Assembly: GCA_903914955.1 (NCBI GenBank)
Contig: CAIWRB010000019.1
Span: 1-33,494, forward strand
Source of the DNA: an uncultured Chloroflexota bacterium
GTDB lineage: Bacteria > Chloroflexota > Anaerolineae > Anaerolineales > Villigracilaceae
DNA length: 33,494 nt
Reading direction: 5' to 3'
The translations under genes were made by a program, and so were the position numbers. Shown in pieces: positions 15,087 to 23,033 of the stretch (position 1 is the stretch's first letter; each line of letters starts with the position of its first letter). The notes under the pieces were generated by a model that was not told where the DNA came from, searched no databases, and worked only from the letters and a program-made list of their open reading frames with translations.

Positions 15087-16100
15087 ATGAAGAAACTCTT
15101 TGTCATTATTGTCGTTTTCCTGGGGATTGCAGTTATAGCAATTAGTTTTAGTGAACTTGAAACGATCATCAAAACACTGCAACACGCACATTTGGGATTT
15201 TTTATTCTTGCAATTTTGTTTCAATTCACGTGGTTCGTCTCCACGGGAAGAATGTACCAGTCGATCTACCATCTGCTTGGCATAGACGAATCGATACTCA
15301 CGCTGAGTCGTATTGCCACAGCGGCGAATTTCATCAACGTAGTGGCGCCCACTGCAGGCGTAGGAGGTATCGCGCTCTTCGCGTCCGAAGCGCGCAGGCG
15401 TGGACATCCCTCCGGGAAAGTGACTGTCGCTGCGGCTTTATTTCTTCTGCTTGATCAAGCTGCTTTTTTGAGTGTGCTGGCCGTGGGATTGATCGTGCTT
15501 ATTCGGCGCAATGATCTTACCGCGGGCGAGATCTCGGCTTCGCTCTTCCTGCTTGGCATTGCCATAAGTTATGCGTTTGTTCTTTATGTCGGGTATCGTT
15601 CGGAAGAAAAACTGGGTAACCTATTGGCAAAAATAGTGCGGATCATCAATCGCATTGTCAATATTTTTCGCAAGGGAGAATACCTGAGCGAAACCCGCGC
15701 GCACGAATATGCCCACGAAATATCGGAAGGCTTTGCCGGGCTTACTGAAAAACCATCCAGCTTGATCAGGCCAGTCTTATGGGGAATTTTGGACAAGGTT
15801 CTGCTGATGTGTGTTCTTATCTGCGCATTTCTATCTTTTGAAGTACCTTTTTCGGCAGACACCATTATCGCCGGCTTTTCGATCGCATATCTTTTCCTGA
15901 TCGTTTCACCTACGCCTTCCGGAATCGGCATTGTCGAAGGACTGATGCCGATCGCGCTTACCTCATTAAGCGTAGACTGGAGTCAGGCTGTGTTGATCAC
16001 TCTCACGTATCGTACCGTCACATTTTGGGTGCCGTTCGGCATCGGCGCATTGGCATTCCGTTCCCTGCATACAGGCGGTGAAGAACCATCAGCAGTTTGA
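15087..16100 (+). CDS. YbhN / LPG-synthase-transmembrane-like membrane protein
   Basis: The 337-residue polytopic protein has about eight hydrophobic segments and the family signature PTPSGIGIVEG near residues 271-281, seen in the flippase-like domain of MprF and in the UPF0104/YbhN and AglD families. The N-terminal helix and the ISRIATAANFINVVAPTAG-like stretch (SRIATAANFINVVAPTAGV, about 75-93) also fit. The catalytic lysyl-transfer domain of MprF is absent. A lipid-linked transport or flipping role is a family-level guess. The gene ends overlapping the first possible start of the helicase gene, suggesting co-transcription, and is probably expressed from a leaderless promoter. Confidence 0.85.
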   Translation: MKKLFVIIVVFLGIAVIAISFSELETIIKTLQHAHLGFFILAILFQFTWFVSTGRMYQSIYHLLGIDESILTLSRIATAANFINVVAPTAGVGGIALFASEARRRGHPSGKVTVAAALFLLLDQAAFLSVLAVGLIVLIRRNDLTAGEISASLFLLGIAISYAFVLYVGYRSEEKLGNLLAKIVRIINRIVNIFRKGEYLSETRAHEYAHEISEGFAGLTEKPSSLIRPVLWGILDKVLLMCVLICAFLSFEVPFSADTIIAGFSIAYLFLIVSPTPSGIGIVEGLMPIALTSLSVDWSQAVLITLTYRTVTFWVPFGIGALAFRSLHTGGEEPSAV

Positions 16101-16102
16101 AC

Positions 16103-18661
16103 ATGATTCAATCTTTGCTCGACTATTGGAAACAGGATCAGAACACCGCGCCGAATTTTTCTGCGTGGAACACGACTCCGCCGCGCGCAGCGCAAACGCA
16201 TCCCTTTCCGAGTGATCTGCCTGCCCAGCTTCGAGAGGCATTATCCACCCGCAACATTGACCGCCTCTACTCCCATCAACTCTCTGCGTGGATAAATTCC
16301 CGCGCGAAAAAAAATATCATCCTCGCCACCGGCACCGCCAGCGGAAAGACGCTCGCGTACAACCTGCCTGTGCTCTCCACGTTGATCGAAAACAACGATT
16401 CGCGTGCGTTGTATCTCTTCCCCACCAAAGCTCTTGCCCAGGATCAGTTATCAGTACTTAATGAGCAGTTATCAGTTATAAGACCTCTGATTACTGATAA
16501 CTTATTACTGACCACTGGCATCTACGATGGAGACACTCCTCAATCACACCGTTCATCCATTCGCAAGAATGCGCGCATCGTGCTCTCAAACCCTGATATG
16601 TTACATACTGGAATTCTGCCGCATCATTCCAACTGGAGCGATTTCTTCAGCAACTTAAAGTTCATCATCATTGATGAAGCCCACACCTATCGAGGAGTCT
16701 TCGGTTCGCATGTCGCCAATGTCATCCGCAGACTCAAACGCGTGGCGGATTTTTACGGCGCGCATCCGCAGTTTATTCTTGCTTCTGCGACTATTGGAAA
16801 TCCAAAGGAGCTCGCTGAAAACCTAATCGAAGAAGAATTTGAATTAATTGACAACGACGGTTCCTCACGCGGCGAACGCCATTTTATTATTTACAATCCG
16901 CCCGTCACAGACTCCGCGCTAGGTTTGCGAAAAAGCAGTTTGTTGGAAAGTGTGAGACTGGCAAATGACTTGCTCGCTCACCATGTTCAATCTGTTATTT
17001 TTACAAGAACGCGCAGAAGCGTTGAAATCATACTCACATACCTTCAAGGAAATCATCCTCAATCGTTAATCGAAAATAGTAAATCACAAATCGCAAATCA
17101 AATCAGAGGCTATCGTTCCGGTTACCTCCCAATTCAACGCCGCGAGATAGAGCAAGGCTTGCGCGACGGTTCTGTTAAAACGGTTGTTGCCACGAATGCG
17201 CTCGAGTTGGGAATCGACATCGGTGGCTTGGGTGCGGCGATTCTCGTCGGGTATCCGGGCTCCATCGCAAGCGCGCGCCAGCAAGCGGGTCGGGCGGGAC
17301 GCGGGGATGATCCGGCGGTGTCGGTGCTGGTCGCGTCGCCGAATCCGCTTGACCAATTCCTTGCGCATCATCCTGAATATTTTTTCGGCAGGTCGCCGGA
17401 GCAGGCGCTGGTCAATCCGAATCATTTGCTGATTTTACTGGAGCATTTGCGCTGTGCCATGTTCGAACTTCCGTTTCAAAAAGGTGATGGCTTCGGAAGT
17501 ATCTCTGATGAATTACTCCATGAATATCTCGAATTCCTTGTCGCGAATCAAGACGCGCATTTTTCCAACGAAAAATATTATTGGATGAAAGACTCATATC
17601 CAGCCGCGAATATTTCACTGCGCTCTGCATCCGCGCAAAGTATTGTATTGCAAAGTCTGACCGAAGACGGCAGGCCATTGACCATCGGTACAGTCGACGG
17701 CGAAAGCGCCGCGTGGATGGTCCACCCCGGCGCGATCTACATGCACGAAGGACAGCAATATTTTGTGCAGGATTTCAATCTTGAACATCAGCTCGCCCAG
17801 CTTATTCCCGTCGGCCTCGATTACTACACCGAAGCGCAGAGAAGCTCCGAGATTGAAGTGCTTTCCACCAGTGCTCAATCCGCAGTTCCCGGCGGATTGA
17901 AAGCATACAGTGAAATTCAAGTAACGACTCAAGTCGTTGGCTTTAAAAAAATCCGTTGGTTCACGTACGAAAATTTAGGGGAAGAAATACTGGATATGCC
18001 TCCGTCCGAATTGCAGACAACTGGCTACTGGCTTTCTCTTTCCGAGGAAACAGTCTCGCATCTGCGCGACGCTGGGAATTGGTCCAACGACCCAAACGAC
18101 TACGGCTCTGACTGGCCGAAGATCCGCGACCGTGTGCGCGCGCGTGATCAATATAAATGTCAGGTCTGCGGCGCAGTGGAAAGCGGACGTCAGCATGATG
18201 TGCATCATAAGATCCCATTCCGCGCTTTTGTGCGTGATGATATGCTGGGTCGTGAGCAGGCCAATCGTTTGGAAAATCTTACAACCCTTTGTCCGGGCTG
18301 TCATAAAAAAGTGGAACAAAACGTCCGCATCCGCAGCGGACTTGCCGGGCTGGGATTTGTGCTCGGCAACCTCGCGCCGCTATTCCTCATGTGCGATCCG
18401 CGAGATTTGGGAATTCATACAGACCCGGCATGGTCAGCGGTCAACGGTCTACCATCTGTCGTTCTTTATGACCACGTCCCTGCGGGAATCGGATTCAGCC
18501 AAAAGCTGTTTGAGATCCATGATAAATTAATTCAACGCGCATATGAATTGGTCAGCGCCTGTGAATGTGAAGACGGCTGTCCCTCCTGCGTCGGTCCTGG
18601 CGGCGAAAATGGAATTGGCGGAAAAGTAGAGTCTCTGGAAATACTAAGAAATCTGCAATGA
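16103..18661 (+). CDS. MrfA/YprA-like DEAH-box helicase with an HNH domain
   Basis: This 852-residue protein has Walker A GTASGKT near 77-83, DEAH at 191-194, SAT at 228-230 and motif VI QQAGRAGR at 393-400: a complete superfamily 2 helicase core. The C-terminus ends in CECEDGCPSC (820-829), the four-cysteine cluster of the MZB/DUF1998 region found in MrfA and related Hrq1 helicases; MrfA of Bacillus works in mitomycin-C lesion repair. Between the helicase and that region lies an HNH-type module (about 673-743) with CQVC at 686-689, DVHH at 699-702 and CPGC at 730-733. Two repeat-like in-frame insertions occur at 16445-16502 and 17061-17105. The start at 16103 follows the preceding stop by two bases; TTG at 16097 is an alternative. 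No separate MrfB exonuclease gene is adjacent. Confidence 0.9.
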   Translation: MIQSLLDYWKQDQNTAPNFSAWNTTPPRAAQTHPFPSDLPAQLREALSTRNIDRLYSHQLSAWINSRAKKNIILATGTASGKTLAYNLPVLSTLIENNDSRALYLFPTKALAQDQLSVLNEQLSVIRPLITDNLLLTTGIYDGDTPQSHRSSIRKNARIVLSNPDMLHTGILPHHSNWSDFFSNLKFIIIDEAHTYRGVFGSHVANVIRRLKRVADFYGAHPQFILASATIGNPKELAENLIEEEFELIDNDGSSRGERHFIIYNPPVTDSALGLRKSSLLESVRLANDLLAHHVQSVIFTRTRRSVEIILTYLQGNHPQSLIENSKSQIANQIRGYRSGYLPIQRREIEQGLRDGSVKTVVATNALELGIDIGGLGAAILVGYPGSIASARQQAGRAGRGDDPAVSVLVASPNPLDQFLAHHPEYFFGRSPEQALVNPNHLLILLEHLRCAMFELPFQKGDGFGSISDELLHEYLEFLVANQDAHFSNEKYYWMKDSYPAANISLRSASAQSIVLQSLTEDGRPLTIGTVDGESAAWMVHPGAIYMHEGQQYFVQDFNLEHQLAQLIPVGLDYYTEAQRSSEIEVLSTSAQSAVPGGLKAYSEIQVTTQVVGFKKIRWFTYENLGEEILDMPPSELQTTGYWLSLSEETVSHLRDAGNWSNDPNDYGSDWPKIRDRVRARDQYKCQVCGAVESGRQHDVHHKIPFRAFVRDDMLGREQANRLENLTTLCPGCHKKVEQNVRIRSGLAGLGFVLGNLAPLFLMCDPRDLGIHTDPAWSAVNGLPSVVLYDHVPAGIGFSQKLFEIHDKLIQRAYELVSACECEDGCPSCVGPGGENGIGGKVESLEILRNLQ
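16445..16502 (+). repeat. Repeat cluster inserted in the helicase gene (CAGTTATCAGT family)
   Basis: CAGTTATCAGT occurs at 16445-16455 and 16466-16476, and its inverse ACTGATAACT at 16493-16502, so the second copy can form a 10-bp stem. The stretch encodes residues between the KALAQDQ and YDGDTP motifs, where related helicases have a shorter sequence, and it keeps the reading frame. Confidence 0.65.
17061..17105 (+). repeat. Short AATCN-type repeats inserted in the helicase gene
   Basis: An AT-rich stretch repeats the elements AATCG, AAATCA and AAATCG (for example AAATCACAAATCGCAAATC). It encodes Ser/Gln/Asn/Ile-rich residues between helicase motifs IV and V and stays in frame. It is compositionally unlike its flanks. 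Confidence 0.55.
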
Positions 18662-18665
18662 CGTC

Positions 18666-18671
18666 TATAAT
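18666..18671 (+). promoter_or_regulatory. -10 box candidate before the ChrB_C gene
   Basis: TATAAT lies directly after the helicase stop codon, about 27 bases before the ATG, leaving a short leader that contains AAGGAG. No convincing -35 is visible, and read-through from the helicase gene is equally possible. Confidence 0.45.
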
Positions 18672-18697
18672 TGTCTTAACCTAAAAGGAGAAATATC

Positions 18698-19135
18698 ATG
18701 CAATGGATCACCCGTTCCCATGTTCACGTTGACCGAGTCGCATGTCCATGGCTCATCACCCGCTTCATAGACAGCGAAGCAGAATTTTTATTCGTACCGT
18801 CCAATCAAATAGAGAAGGTTGCCAAAGAGACTGGCGCGATTCCGTATGACGCGCCCGGCGTTGAGCTTGGTCATGTGGACGGACGCTGCTCATTTGAGTC
18901 CATCATCGTTAAATATGGATTGAAGGAGCCGGGACTTTTGCGGCTTGCAAAGATAGTCCACGCCGCGGATGTGGATGAGGATATTGATACAGACCCCATC
19001 GCGCGCGGACTCGAAGCCATCGCCAGTGGATATAGTCTGCGTTTCCCTGACGACCTCGAAAATATTGAATATCAATTTGAAGTCTACGATGCATTATATG
19101 CATGGTGTCGATTGGATGTGGCAAAAACAAAATGA
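18698..19135 (+). CDS. ChrB C-terminal domain protein
   Basis: The 145-residue protein matches the C-terminal domain of chromate-resistance regulator ChrB: HVHVDRVACPWLITRFID at 8-25, then AEFLFVPSNQ and VDGRCSFE. The N-terminal DNA-binding half of full ChrB is absent, so it is a stand-alone ChrB_C protein, a common form whose biochemical role is unsettled. AAGGAG lies seven bases before the ATG. The last codons overlap the start of an MFS transporter by four bases (ATGA), so the two are translationally coupled. In other genomes ChrB_C genes often sit beside chromate transporter ChrA; here an MFS protein takes that position. Confidence 0.88.
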   Translation: MQWITRSHVHVDRVACPWLITRFIDSEAEFLFVPSNQIEKVAKETGAIPYDAPGVELGHVDGRCSFESIIVKYGLKEPGLLRLAKIVHAADVDEDIDTDPIARGLEAIASGYSLRFPDDLENIEYQFEVYDALYAWCRLDVAKTK

Positions 19136-20352
19136 CCCATCAACGCGATATCACCCTGCTTTTTTCCACGCGCATCATCCGCTTATTTTGCTATGGATTT
19201 CTATCGGTAGTTCTGGCGCTTTATCTCGCCGAAACAGGTTTTGACGAAAGACTCATCGGCCTGCTTTTTACGCTTACACTCGCCGGCGACGCGGGCATCA
19301 CATTGTGGCTCACCACGCACGCAGATCAGCTAGGGCGAAAAAAAACTCTTTTGATCGGTGCCCTGCTCATGGTTGGAGCGGGAGCCGTGTTCGTCGTCAC
19401 ACATAATATCATCCTGTTAATGGCGGCCGCCATTATCGGCGTCATCAGCCCAAGCGGAAATGAGATCGGGCCATTCCTTTCAGTGGAACAAGCTGGGCTG
19501 ACTCAATTGATCCCAAATGATAAGCGTACGAAAATTTTCGCATGGTACAACATGGTCGGTTCGTTTGCAACCGCAACAGGCGCGCTGGCGGGCGGATGGC
19601 TTGCGAAAATTTTGCAAAGCAGCGGTTGGTCGCAACTCGAATCATATCGCCTCGTGCTGATGGGCTATGGGCTTGGCGGAATTTTACTTTTGATTTTATT
19701 CATGGGCGTGTCACCTGCGATCGAAGTGACGGGCACAACAACTCAAATAAAAAAAACACTTGGCTTACACCGTTCACGAAAAGTTGTTTTTAAACTAAGC
19801 TCGCTCTTTGCTCTGGACGCGTTTGCCGGCGGTTTGGTTGTGCAAAGCATGATCGCGTACTGGTTCCATGTTAAATTCAACGTGGATTCGGGAACACTGG
19901 GCAGTATCTTCTTCGGCGCAAATGTTCTCGCGGGCATTTCAGCACTGCTGGCTGTTCCGCTCGCCGCGAAGATCGGCCTGATCAACACGATGGTCTTCAC
20001 CCACATCCCATCAAATATTTTATTGATGCTCGTCCCATTGATGCCGAACCTGCCGCTCGCCATTGGACTCTTGCTTGTGCGATTCAGCATTTCGCAAATG
20101 GATGTGCCCACACGTCAATCCTACACGATGGCTGTTGTGGCCCCCGATGAACGATCCGCCGCTTCAGGAGTGACTGCCATTGCCCGTTCTGTCGGCGCAT
20201 CCATCTCCCCCATGTTGACTGGCTTTTTCTTTAGCATTCCAATGTTTTTTAACGCGCCACTTTTCCTCGCGGGCGGACTTAAGATCGTATATGATCTTTT
20301 GTTATACAGAGAATTTCGCTCTGTCAAACCGCCGGAAGAAAGCGCGAAGTAG
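19132..20352 (+). CDS. MFS transporter coupled to ChrB_C
   Basis: The 406-residue protein has about twelve hydrophobic segments. The loop between helices 2 and 3 carries the MFS motif A variant DQLGRKKTLLIG (about 64-75). The second half is introduced by a Lys/Arg-rich central loop near 205-225. The ATG at 19132 overlaps the upstream stop as ATGA, so reinitiation explains the lack of a ribosome site; a start ten codons earlier is less likely. Substrate is unknown. Its coupling with ChrB_C suggests efflux of an oxyanion or other toxic compound, by association only. A terminator follows at 20366. Confidence 0.88.
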   Translation: MTHQRDITLLFSTRIIRLFCYGFLSVVLALYLAETGFDERLIGLLFTLTLAGDAGITLWLTTHADQLGRKKTLLIGALLMVGAGAVFVVTHNIILLMAAAIIGVISPSGNEIGPFLSVEQAGLTQLIPNDKRTKIFAWYNMVGSFATATGALAGGWLAKILQSSGWSQLESYRLVLMGYGLGGILLLILFMGVSPAIEVTGTTTQIKKTLGLHRSRKVVFKLSSLFALDAFAGGLVVQSMIAYWFHVKFNVDSGTLGSIFFGANVLAGISALLAVPLAAKIGLINTMVFTHIPSNILLMLVPLMPNLPLAIGLLLVRFSISQMDVPTRQSYTMAVVAPDERSAASGVTAIARSVGASISPMLTGFFFSIPMFFNAPLFLAGGLKIVYDLLLYREFRSVKPPEESAK

Positions 20353-20365
20353 TAAAGTAACAAGT

Positions 20366-20401
20366 AAATCTCGGAGGCCTTCAAGACCCCCGAGATTTTT
20401 T
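20366..20401 (+). terminator. Terminator after the MFS gene
   Basis: AAATCTCGG (20366-20374) pairs with CCGAGATTT (20390-20398) around a 15-base loop, followed by further T residues to 20401. The opposing gene on the minus strand ends at 20405, so the site serves convergent units. Confidence 0.8.
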
Positions 20402-20404
20402 AAG

Positions 20405-21178
20405 TTATATTCTTTGCGTCGGATTCAATATTAACAACGATGAGCCTTGGATGACCAGCGCGGTTAAGATCGCCGCTCCAAAGGAAATTGCCAAACTTTC
20501 CCTTTCGATCAACAGACTCAATACAATAAAGAAACCCGTGAACGCGAACATCCCATAAAGCAGCCCGCGTAAAACATGCGCCGCCGCCGCTGGTCCTTGA
20601 TGACGATGTGCGAATATCGCCAGAATGGTGACATATAACGGAATGGTCGCCAAGAGTCCTGTCAGTCGTGAACCGATCAACGGCGCGATGCCAGTCAATA
20701 AGAGAATAAAACTTGTTCCGATCAATATGCGGAAAGGGATATCCCATTTACCCGGCATTTCCCCGCTTTCTTTTATGGTCGTATCTTTTGGCATGAGCCG
20801 CAAACCAAGCACCAGCACTATGCAGACTAGAATAAAAATTGGCAGGAGCGGAAAGGTAAAATTTTGCAAGAGCATCGTGCCTGTCACAAATACAAGCAAA
20901 CTTCCGGCTATTGCGATCTGCCAGCGGAATTTCACAGCCAACCAGGAATATGTTAAAGCATAAGCAACCAGTGAAAGGCCGCCGCTCAACACGCCCAGCG
21001 CAGCATTCGCCGCAAAGGATGGGCTGTGACTAAGCGCGACAAAGAAGATAACCGGCCCGGAAGTAAGCGGCATCCCAACAACCCAGCCGCTGACGGCCGG
21101 TCCCCAACGACGACCCGCAAAGCTGGCAGAGCCGATAATGATGGGGGCGAGAATTAATTTCAACACAAAAATATTCAT
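20405..21178 (-). CDS. Membrane protein with internal duplication, function unknown
   Basis: The 257-residue protein is almost entirely hydrophobic, with about seven to eight helices. I do not recognise the family. Residues 26-76 and 169-219 appear to be diverged copies: GPAVSGWVVGMPL aligns with GSRLTGLLATIPL, and SFAANAALGVLSGG with GPAAAAHVLRGLLYG. A two-fold repeat of a multi-helix unit is common in transporters that arose by duplication, so a transport role is reasonable but unproven. A weak GGAAAA precedes the ATG. It is convergent with the MFS gene and faces away from the sulfatase gene. Confidence 0.8.
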   Translation of the reverse strand: MNIFVLKLILAPIIIGSASFAGRRWGPAVSGWVVGMPLTSGPVIFFVALSHSPSFAANAALGVLSGGLSLVAYALTYSWLAVKFRWQIAIAGSLLVFVTGTMLLQNFTFPLLPIFILVCIVLVLGLRLMPKDTTIKESGEMPGKWDIPFRILIGTSFILLLTGIAPLIGSRLTGLLATIPLYVTILAIFAHRHQGPAAAAHVLRGLLYGMFAFTGFFIVLSLLIERESLAISFGAAILTALVIQGSSLLILNPTQRI

Positions 21179-21520
21179 GATTTTCCAACTATTGATTTCA
21201 TTGTGAGCCGTGCTCCGGGTCTTTGCAGAGAAGCGATCCGCTGGAAATTGTGGATTTGAAAGCCTGCTGATTATACGCTGATGTTTTTCAAGAAAACGGA
21301 GTCAAAAGTTGGGAGACTTTTATCTCCACCGACTGGATTCGTCAGACTCCAGAAATCTCTCCGCATGGGGATATAATGCCACAGAGTACTTATCAAATCA
21401 TTACGCGACCCGATATTGTCATGTGCCGCCCCGCAGATTATGGCTGAAAATCAGCCTGAATTACAAAAACCTACGGGATATTCTGCATAAGGCAACTTAA
21501 TAGATTTGGCGGAGCTATAA
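21179..21520. promoter_or_regulatory. 342-bp gene-free region upstream of the sulfatase gene
   Basis: No convincing gene is present. It contains an imperfect inverted repeat at about 21298-21327 (GGAG..AAAAGT with ACTTTT..CTCC), TATAAT at 21372-21377 as a -10 candidate for the plus strand, and a small perfect hairpin GGCTGA-AAA-TCAGCC at 21442-21456. The sulfatase Shine-Dalgarno GGAG is at about 21510. If the TATAAT is used, the leader is about 140 bases, long enough for regulation. Confidence 0.4.
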
Positions 21521-23026
21521 ATGAAACGAGGAAAAAAAATTTATTTTATTATGTTGATCGGCATATTGATCCTTACATCGTGTGCGTCTGCAAGCACGCC
21601 TGAAATGTACGCCCCGCCTACACCTGTCATTGGTCATCTTCCAACCATCTTTGATATCAATATCGACTCGCCAGCTTCTTCAATGCGTATGAATGACTCG
21701 CGCCCAAACATCATCGTCATTCTTACAGATGACCAGCCTTTTCACACTGTCAATTACATGCCCGCGGTAAAAGAACAACTTATGGCTGGCGGGGTTGTGT
21801 TCGAAAATGGATTTGTCACCACGCCTCTGTGCTGCCCAAGCCGTGTCAGTATTTTATCCGGGCAATATGCTCACAACCATAAAGTCTATACAGACCGCAT
21901 GCCGCTGGGTGGCGCGCCAAAATTTGACGACACGACTGGTCTGTCGATCTGGTTACAAGCGGCTGGGTATCGCACCGCGTATTTTGGAAAATATCTGAAC
22001 GGATATGAAGAACTCTCTCCGCAAGGAGTTGTCCCACCGGGCTGGGATGAGTGGAAGGCATTCCTGGGCAAGAACCTTTCTAACGACGATACCGGCAGTG
22101 CGCAATACTTTTTTGATTTCAGCATGTCTGAAAACGGCAAGGAGGTTCCATATCCAAGGTCAAAAGAAAATTTCAGCACAGACGTAATTACAAATGACGC
22201 ATTAACATTTATCCGCGATGAACGTGATACACCCTTCTTCCTGATGCTTGGTTACTACAATCCGCATTCCCCCTACCTCTCTGCCCCGCGGCACAAGGAA
22301 GCATTCCGGGCCGGCAGTGATTACTGGGATTGGATTCAATATCGTCCGCCCAATTTCAACGAAGAGGATATCCGCGATAAGCCTGATTATATTGGAGATC
22401 TATCGCCTCTTTCGCCGGAGGAAATTGATACTGCACACAAGCAGATCCTACGCTCTCTATTGTCTGTGGACGATGGTGTCGCTTCAATTTTGACAGCTCT
22501 TCAGAAGGCGGGTTTGGATAAGAATACCATCATCGTTTATGTTTCAGATAACGGCCTGACTCTGGGTGACCATCGCTTTGGTGTAGCGAAGAACTGTCCA
22601 TACGAAGCCTGCGTCAAAATTCCTTTTATCGTCTATGCGCCGGGGTATTACGCACCGCGCACGGATACACATATAGTTGCAAATATTGATCTGGCCCCCA
22701 CGATTGCAGAATGGGCTGGCGTATCCGCCCCGGGTGCTGTGGATGGGATCAGTATGGTGCCGATCCTTATGGACCCTTCGTCCACATGGCGTAAAGATAT
22801 TTTGTTCGAGCATTGGCCAACCGAAGAGGGTGTTGGTTCCATGGTCCCGGAGTTTTTTTCCATTAGAACGATGGAATGGAAATACACCGAATACAAAACC
22901 GGCGAGGTGGAATTGTATGATCTAGTCAATGATCCATATGAACTTCAGAACATAGCCGGTAAAAAAGCTTATAAGGAAATTCAATCTGAATTGGCTGTGA
23001 AGCTGCAAATATTGAAAACAGAATAG
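21521..23026 (+). CDS. Sulfatase, lipoprotein
   Basis: This 501-residue protein has a lipoprotein signal ending in LTSC (Cys21), then an arylsulfatase-type alkaline-phosphatase fold. IIVILTDDQ holds metal-binding Asp70 and Asp71. The activation motif is CCPSR at 104-108, in the form CxPSR, so Cys104 would be converted to formylglycine. Later motifs include GKYLNGY, YNPHSPY and YVSDNGLTLGDH, all typical. It probably hydrolyses sulfate esters outside the cell, perhaps of host or algal glycans, but the substrate cannot be read. Formylglycine-generating enzyme or anSME is not encoded nearby. An alpha/beta hydrolase gene begins 7 bp after the stop. Confidence 0.93.
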   Translation: MKRGKKIYFIMLIGILILTSCASASTPEMYAPPTPVIGHLPTIFDINIDSPASSMRMNDSRPNIIVILTDDQPFHTVNYMPAVKEQLMAGGVVFENGFVTTPLCCPSRVSILSGQYAHNHKVYTDRMPLGGAPKFDDTTGLSIWLQAAGYRTAYFGKYLNGYEELSPQGVVPPGWDEWKAFLGKNLSNDDTGSAQYFFDFSMSENGKEVPYPRSKENFSTDVITNDALTFIRDERDTPFFLMLGYYNPHSPYLSAPRHKEAFRAGSDYWDWIQYRPPNFNEEDIRDKPDYIGDLSPLSPEEIDTAHKQILRSLLSVDDGVASILTALQKAGLDKNTIIVYVSDNGLTLGDHRFGVAKNCPYEACVKIPFIVYAPGYYAPRTDTHIVANIDLAPTIAEWAGVSAPGAVDGISMVPILMDPSSTWRKDILFEHWPTEEGVGSMVPEFFSIRTMEWKYTEYKTGEVELYDLVNDPYELQNIAGKKAYKEIQSELAVKLQILKTE

Positions 23027-23033
23027 GTTAAAA

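Noticed and set aside
21179-21520. Possible small gene (63 codons at 21309) before the sulfatase
   Set aside because: No ribosome site, no hydrophobic pattern or motif, and the region contains promoter-like signals.
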